Below are positions 60,182 through 64,000 of a stretch of 64,000 nt of DNA, one piece after another. This DNA comes from Bacteroidota bacterium (lineage in GTDB: Bacteria; Bacteroidota; Bacteroidia; Chitinophagales; Chitinophagaceae). The stretch lies in the NCBI GenBank assembly GCA_016868455.1, contig VGGV01000004.1, positions 1 through 64,000 of the forward strand, given 5' to 3'. The notes below the pieces were generated by a model, which was given only the letters and a program-made list of their open reading frames with translations, was not told the origin of the DNA and did no database searches. Position 1 is the stretch's first letter; each line of letters starts with the position of its first letter. Made by a program: the position numbers and the translations under genes.

Positions 60182-63100
60182 TCACACCACCACGTTAATC
60201 ATTTTGTTTTTAACATAAATGATTTTTTTGGGGGGGTTGCCCTCCAGCCATTTTTGCACGGTGGCATTTTTTAAAACGATTTCTTCCACCTGCTGTTGCG
60301 TTGCATCAAGCGCAATGGTGAGTTCAGTTCTTGTCTTACCATTGATGGCTACCGGATAGGCCTTGCTGGTTTCTTTGATATATTTTTCTTCCCACTTCGG
60401 GAATGAGGCATCAATAATGGTCGTGGTGTTTCCAAGAGCATGCCACAACTCCTCAGCAATATGGGGGGCATAGGGTGCCAAAAGAATAAGCAGGGGTTCA
60501 AGGATTTCTTTCTTGTGACATTTTAAGTCAATGAGTTCATTTACACAGATCATAAAAGTGCTGACGCCGGTGTTGAAGCTGAATCGTTCGGTATCTTCTT
60601 CAATCTTTTTGATTGTTTTGTGCAGTATTTTAAGTTCGGTGTCGCTGGGGGTCTCGTTTGTCCATACGGCCTCCCCCTGACCTCCTCCGGAGGAGGGGGA
60701 ATTAGTCTCCTTAAAAAACAATCTCCATAATTTTTTCAGGAAACGATGAACGCCTTCAATACCCTTGGTATCCCAGGGTTTGCTCATTTCCACCGGGCCG
60801 AGAAACATTTCATACATGCGGAAGGTGTCGGCGCCGTATTTGTAAACTAAATCATCGGGATTAACTGTGTTGAATTTGGATTTGGACATTTTTTCAACTT
60901 CACTTCCGCAGATATAAGCCCCTCCCTGACCCTCCCCGGTGGGGAGGGAAACAGAACCGTCTTCACAAATCAGTATTGCATCTTTGTATTCACCGTTTCT
61001 CCATTTTCTAAACTCTTCAATATTTAACTCAACGCCATCAACCATATTAACATCAATACGGATTTCTGAATAGCCCGGATCGTAGACATCATACTCGTTA
61101 ACATCGGGATAGAAATTTTCAAATACTTTATTTGCAGCTAATGCAATCTTTTTCCCATTATCTGATTCTAAGCAATCTCTCTTCAAAATGTTATATGATA
61201 AAAATAATTGCCGTTTTAAATTTTTCTTTAACTGCCCTGTTGAATCATAATCAGAAGATGAGTTAAGTCTATAAACAAACCTGCTATTCCCCTGAATCAT
61301 CCCTTGATGCACCAATCGCTTATATGGTTCATCATGTCCAATCAATCTTAAATCATACAGCACTTTCGTCCACATACGGCTGTACAATAAATGGCCGACA
61401 GCATGTTCTGTACCACCAATATATAAGTCCACCTGCCCCCAGTAATCGCTGGCTTTGCGGCTGCAGAATTCTTTATCATTATGCGGGTCCATATAGCGCA
61501 GAAAATACCAGGATGAACCGGCATATCCGGGCATGGTAGTGGCCTCCCCCCGGCCTCCCCCGAAGGAGGGGGAGTTAAGCCATTCCTCCTTGTTGCTTAA
61601 TGGTCCTTCTCCGTCTTTACCAGGCCTGATATCATCCATGTGCGGCAGCTCCAATGGTAAGATGGATTCATCCAATGCGTATGCAACTCCGTTCTTCCAT
61701 GTTATCGGAAAAGGCTCGCCCCAGTAGCGCTGACGGCTGAAAGCGGCATCCCTCATTTTATAATTCACTTTTCTTTCGCCGATGCCCATCTCGTCCATCT
61801 TGTTTAGCACCACTTCTATCGCATCCTTCATCACCATACCGTTGATGAAATCAGAATTCTCCAAAATGGCTTCTTTAGTGGGGTTAGCCTCCTCGCCGTT
61901 ATAATAACTGCCGATAATATTGGTAATGGGGATATGGAAATGCGTCGCAAATAAAAAATCCCGCTGATCGCCGCAGGGCACGGCCATAATGGCGCCGGTG
62001 CCATAGCCAATCAGCACATACCCTGAAATCCATATCGGAATTTCCCTGCCGCTGAAGGGATGGATGCAATGGGTCCCCGTAAACACCCCGCTGATCTTTT
62101 TCTCCGCCATCCGTTCCCTTTCGCTGCGGCTGTTTACATAATCAAGGTATTTTTCTACTTCGGCTCTGTGCACATCAGTGATTAGTTCTTTCACCAGTTC
62201 ATGCTCAGGGGCAATAACCATAAAGTCAACCCCGAAGATGGTATCGGGCCGGGTGGTGTAAACACGGAGTGGATGGTGAGTAGTGAGTGGTGAATGGGAT
62301 GATGATGAGCCTTTACTCACAACTGACAACTCACGACTCACTATTTTAAAATCTATTTCCGCTCCGCTGCTCTTGCCAATCCAGTTCGTCTGCATCTCTT
62401 TCATGCTTTCGCTGAAATCAACCCGGTCCAATCCATCCAGCAGGCGGTCGGCATATTCGGTAATGCGCAGGTACCACTGCCGCAGTTTCTTTTTCACTAC
62501 CGGATGACCCCCCCTTTCGCTTACACCGTTCACCACTTCGTCATTAGCCAGCACGGTACCCAACGCTTCGCACCAGTTCACTTCGCCATAGCCGCAATAA
62601 GCAAGACGGTACTGCATCAGGATACCCTGTTTTGTTTTTTCATCAAAGCCCTTCCACTCAGCGGCAGAAAATTGAATGGCATTGTCCCCGGGGCAAATAT
62701 GTCCGGTGTTCCCTTCCTGCTCAAAAGCGCTTACCAGTTTTTCAATGGATTCAGCCTTGTTGGTATTGCGGTTGTAAAAGCTTTTGTAGAGCTGCAGAAA
62801 TATCCACTGCGTCCATTTATAATATTTCGGGTCGCAGGTGCGTACTTCCCGGTCCCAGTCGTAACTGAAACCGATATTATCAAGCTGTTTCCTGAAATTA
62901 TTAATATTGCTTTCTGTCGAAATACGGGGATGAATGCCATGCTCTATAGCATATTGTTCGGCCGGCAGGCCGAAAGCATCATAACCCATCGGATGGAGTA
63001 CATTATATCCCTTCAGTCGTTTAAATCTTGAATAAATATCCGAAGCAATATAACCCAGCGGATGACCCACATGCAGCCCGGCGCCACTTGGATAGGGAAA

Positions 63101-63214
63101 CATGTCCAGTACATAATACTTCGGTCTGGGTGATTCATTGGATACCTTATATACCTTGTTTGAGCTCCACCACTCCTGGCACTTTTTTTCGATATCCCTG
63201 AAGTTGTATTCCAT
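60182..63214 (-). CDS. leuS: leucine--tRNA ligase, enlarged by five in-frame inserts
   Basis: 1010 residues; I estimate Bacteroidota relatives at about 920-940. It charges tRNA-Leu and edits mischarged tRNA. HIGH is PYPSGAGLHVGHPLGY and KMSKS is EKMSKSKFNTVNPDD. Inserts relative to family: VVSKGSSSSHSPLTTHHPL (~290-316), NSPSFGGGRGEA (~545-558), an AT-rich run of ~70 residues starting SSSDYDSTGQLKKNLKRQ (~641-713), SVSLPTGEGQGGA (~753-766) and NSPSSGGGQGEA (~836-849). All are between conserved blocks and do not disturb motifs, so the enzyme should still be active. The start ATG at 63214 is followed by EYNFRDIEKKCQEWW, the standard N-terminus. Confidence 0.96.
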   Translation of the reverse strand: MEYNFRDIEKKCQEWWSSNKVYKVSNESPRPKYYVLDMFPYPSGAGLHVGHPLGYIASDIYSRFKRLKGYNVLHPMGYDAFGLPAEQYAIEHGIHPRISTESNINNFRKQLDNIGFSYDWDREVRTCDPKYYKWTQWIFLQLYKSFYNRNTNKAESIEKLVSAFEQEGNTGHICPGDNAIQFSAAEWKGFDEKTKQGILMQYRLAYCGYGEVNWCEALGTVLANDEVVNGVSERGGHPVVKKKLRQWYLRITEYADRLLDGLDRVDFSESMKEMQTNWIGKSSGAEIDFKIVSRELSVVSKGSSSSHSPLTTHHPLRVYTTRPDTIFGVDFMVIAPEHELVKELITDVHRAEVEKYLDYVNSRSERERMAEKKISGVFTGTHCIHPFSGREIPIWISGYVLIGYGTGAIMAVPCGDQRDFLFATHFHIPITNIIGSYYNGEEANPTKEAILENSDFINGMVMKDAIEVVLNKMDEMGIGERKVNYKMRDAAFSRQRYWGEPFPITWKNGVAYALDESILPLELPHMDDIRPGKDGEGPLSNKEEWLNSPSFGGGRGEATTMPGYAGSSWYFLRYMDPHNDKEFCSRKASDYWGQVDLYIGGTEHAVGHLLYSRMWTKVLYDLRLIGHDEPYKRLVHQGMIQGNSRFVYRLNSSSDYDSTGQLKKNLKRQLFLSYNILKRDCLESDNGKKIALAANKVFENFYPDVNEYDVYDPGYSEIRIDVNMVDGVELNIEEFRKWRNGEYKDAILICEDGSVSLPTGEGQGGAYICGSEVEKMSKSKFNTVNPDDLVYKYGADTFRMYEMFLGPVEMSKPWDTKGIEGVHRFLKKLWRLFFKETNSPSSGGGQGEAVWTNETPSDTELKILHKTIKKIEEDTERFSFNTGVSTFMICVNELIDLKCHKKEILEPLLILLAPYAPHIAEELWHALGNTTTIIDASFPKWEEKYIKETSKAYPVAINGKTRTELTIALDATQQQVEEIVLKNATVQKWLEGNPPKKIIYVKNKMINVVV
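60668..60705. repeat. G-rich palindrome inside leuS, read as SPSSGGGQGEA
   Basis: CCTCCCCCTGACCTCC followed by TCCGGAGGAGGGGGA. It lies in frame between LFFKETN and VWTNE, which are contiguous in relatives. Confidence 0.85.
60916..60955. repeat. G-rich palindrome inside leuS, read as LPTGEGQGGA
   Basis: CCCCTCCCTGACCCTCCCC followed by GGTGGGGAGGG. It lies between CEDG and YICGSEVEKMSKS, right before the catalytic KMSKS loop. Confidence 0.85.
61541..61579. repeat. G-rich palindrome inside leuS, read as SPSFGGGRGEA
   Basis: GGCCTCCCCCCGGCC followed by TCCCCCGAAGGAGGGGGAG. It lies between EEWLN and TTMPGYAGSSWYF. Confidence 0.85.
62267..62343. repeat. GTGAGT/ACTCAC long inverted repeat inside leuS
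   Basis: GTGAGTAGTGAGTGGTGAATG and TTTACTCACAACTGACAAC, TCACGACTCAC form an imperfect inverted repeat. In the coding direction it reads SRELSVVSKGSS and SHSPLTTHHPLR, just before VYTTRPDTIFG of the editing domain. Confidence 0.8.
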
Positions 63215-63326
63215 AATTTATCAGCCTGCCTTTATTCTTTTTGAAACGATGTTAATGCTTACGGTATTTCTTTAACAAATATCTTAAGCTACAGATGACA
63301 ATATGAACCGGGGGCAATCGTTTAAT

Positions 63327-63345
63327 CCTGCCTACCGGCAGGCAG
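63327..63345. repeat. CCTGCC-family palindrome between leuS and ftsX
   Basis: CCTGCCTACCGGCAGGCAG is a near-perfect palindrome in the divergent promoter region, upstream of the ftsX -7 box. Confidence 0.65.
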
Positions 63346-63382
63346 CTGGGCAGCAAAAATACTGATTGTAACCCTAAACTGC

Positions 63383-63390
63383 TATTTTTG
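63383..63390 (+). promoter_or_regulatory. putative -7 box of ftsX (TATTTTTG)
   Basis: A perfect TAnnTTTG match 32 bases before the ATG at 63423. Confidence 0.5.
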
Positions 63391-63422
63391 CCTGCCATCC
63401 ATTAACCTGTAAAAGCAACTGC

Positions 63423-64000
63423 ATGTCCCGGTCCGGAAAAGCTTCAATCAAAAGGGGAAAACCTTCTTACTTCATGTCCATCCTCGGCGTTACCCTTGTG
63501 TTATTTTTATTAGGAATTATCGGCTGGCTTGTCATCAATGCCAATAAACTCGGTGATTACTTCAAAGAGAACGTAGAAGTGAGGGCCTATCTCCGCGGCG
63601 ACCTGAACCCTAAGGACAGTGCGGCGCTGATGAGTTACATCAGCTCCAAACCCTATGTAAAGTCTATCCAGTATGTTTCAAGGGAAGAGGGCAAAAAACA
63701 ATACTTGCAGGAAGAAAGCGAGGACTGGAGTAAGGTGCTGACAGAAAACCCGCTGCCCAATGCTATTTATTTCCGCATTAAAAGACAATATGTACAACTG
63801 GATGCGCTGGCCAATATCAAAAAAGACCTCGAAGCGCAAACTTATGTAAGTGATGTAAAGTATCCCGAAGCGCTGGTAGGCAAGCTGAACAAGAACATCC
63901 GTATTGTAAGTGTAATACTGCTGGTAATCGTTATCATTATTTCCCTGGTTGTGATCTTTCTTATTGATAATACCATCCGGCTGGCCATGTTCAGTAACCG
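63423..64000 (+). CDS. ftsX: cell-division ABC transporter permease FtsX, 3'-partial
   Basis: The first 192 codons of FtsX; the window ends inside the second hydrophobic segment. FtsX with FtsE controls peptidoglycan hydrolases at the division septum. A cytoplasmic basic start (SRSGKASIKRGKPSYFMSI) leads into the first membrane helix (LGVTLVLFLLGIIGWLVI). The extracellular domain follows (VRAYLRGDLNPKDSAALM; SREEGKKQYLQEESE). The second helix starts at IVSVILLVIVIIISLVVIF. The ATG at 63423 is supported by the -7 box 32 bases upstream. ftsE is not adjacent upstream. Confidence 0.93.
   Translation, partial: MSRSGKASIKRGKPSYFMSILGVTLVLFLLGIIGWLVINANKLGDYFKENVEVRAYLRGDLNPKDSAALMSYISSKPYVKSIQYVSREEGKKQYLQEESEDWSKVLTENPLPNAIYFRIKRQYVQLDALANIKKDLEAQTYVSDVKYPEALVGKLNKNIRIVSVILLVIVIIISLVVIFLIDNTIRLAMFSN

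Noticed and set aside
1-64000. Prophage, integrative element or plasmid backbone
   Set aside because: No integrase, portal, capsid, relaxase or replication gene is seen; gene order is housekeeping throughout.

Overview
The window reads as a chromosomal stretch of a Bacteroidota bacterium, most likely a Chitinophagaceae-type member. The evidence is the gldF/gldG gliding genes, a very large secreted protein with a type IX secretion (T9SS) C-terminal sorting domain, a MurF-alanine racemase fusion, a FecA-like TonB receptor, a PhoD-like phosphatase, TAnnTTTG-type -7 promoter boxes and few Shine-Dalgarno sites. It is mostly housekeeping sequence. I see no prophage, CRISPR array, integron, transposase gene or rRNA operon; the only tRNA is tRNA-Ser(GGA).

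Layout. 1-1000: three unrelated gene fragments joined together (persulfide-dioxygenase-like MBL protein, YARHG-domain protein, unidentified piece). 1.0-12.4 kb: tRNA-Ser, tatD, a lipoprotein, a polysaccharide deacetylase, gltX, a glycosyltransferase with an in-frame TAG, a B12-binding mutase subunit with an enoyl-CoA hydratase, a GH29 fucosidase with an AlkP-like enzyme, and fumC. 12.5-19.7 kb: a small protein, then the leftward run gldF-gldG-terC-murF/alr-lspA (envelope and motility). 19.8-26.4 kb: iscS-iscU-iscA, methylmalonyl-CoA epimerase, a lipoprotein, an exported truncated globin, and acpP-fabF-rnc. 26.6-39.3 kb: acetyltransferase, YcxB-like and PhoD-like proteins, a collagen-like lipoprotein, a beta-barrel, ileS with a DksA-like gene, a TonB receptor, a DUF4920 protein and a di-haem peroxidase. 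39.3-54 kb: an AraC regulator, lpxA with an overlapping ABC ATPase, ald, tsaE, a copper-type P-ATPase, recQ, two broken genes, a GroES-like protein, a response regulator, ruvB, a broken F420-type reductase and an M23 peptidase. 54-64 kb: the T9SS giant, a secreted protein of unknown function, leuS and the start of ftsX.

The most striking feature is a population of short palindromic and simple repeats. They lie between genes and also inside conserved genes, where they are read in frame as extra peptides. leuS carries four such inserts plus a larger unexplained one. ileS carries at least four. murF, iscA, the P-type ATPase and the TonB receptor carry one each. The recurring peptide of the commonest family resembles SPSxGGGxGEA. 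The arrangement parallels the Rickettsia palindromic elements but uses different sequences. Three palindromes also sit immediately downstream of -7 promoter boxes and would give the mRNA a 5'-terminal hairpin.

A second theme is single-base damage. Three genes carry in-frame TAG codons, one carries a TGA, and four have one-base indels, mostly in homopolymers. TAG is also used as a normal terminator here (iscU and others), so a changed genetic code is not supported. The lesions are either real decay or consensus errors, and only reads can decide. All identifications are by reading motifs; no database search was possible.
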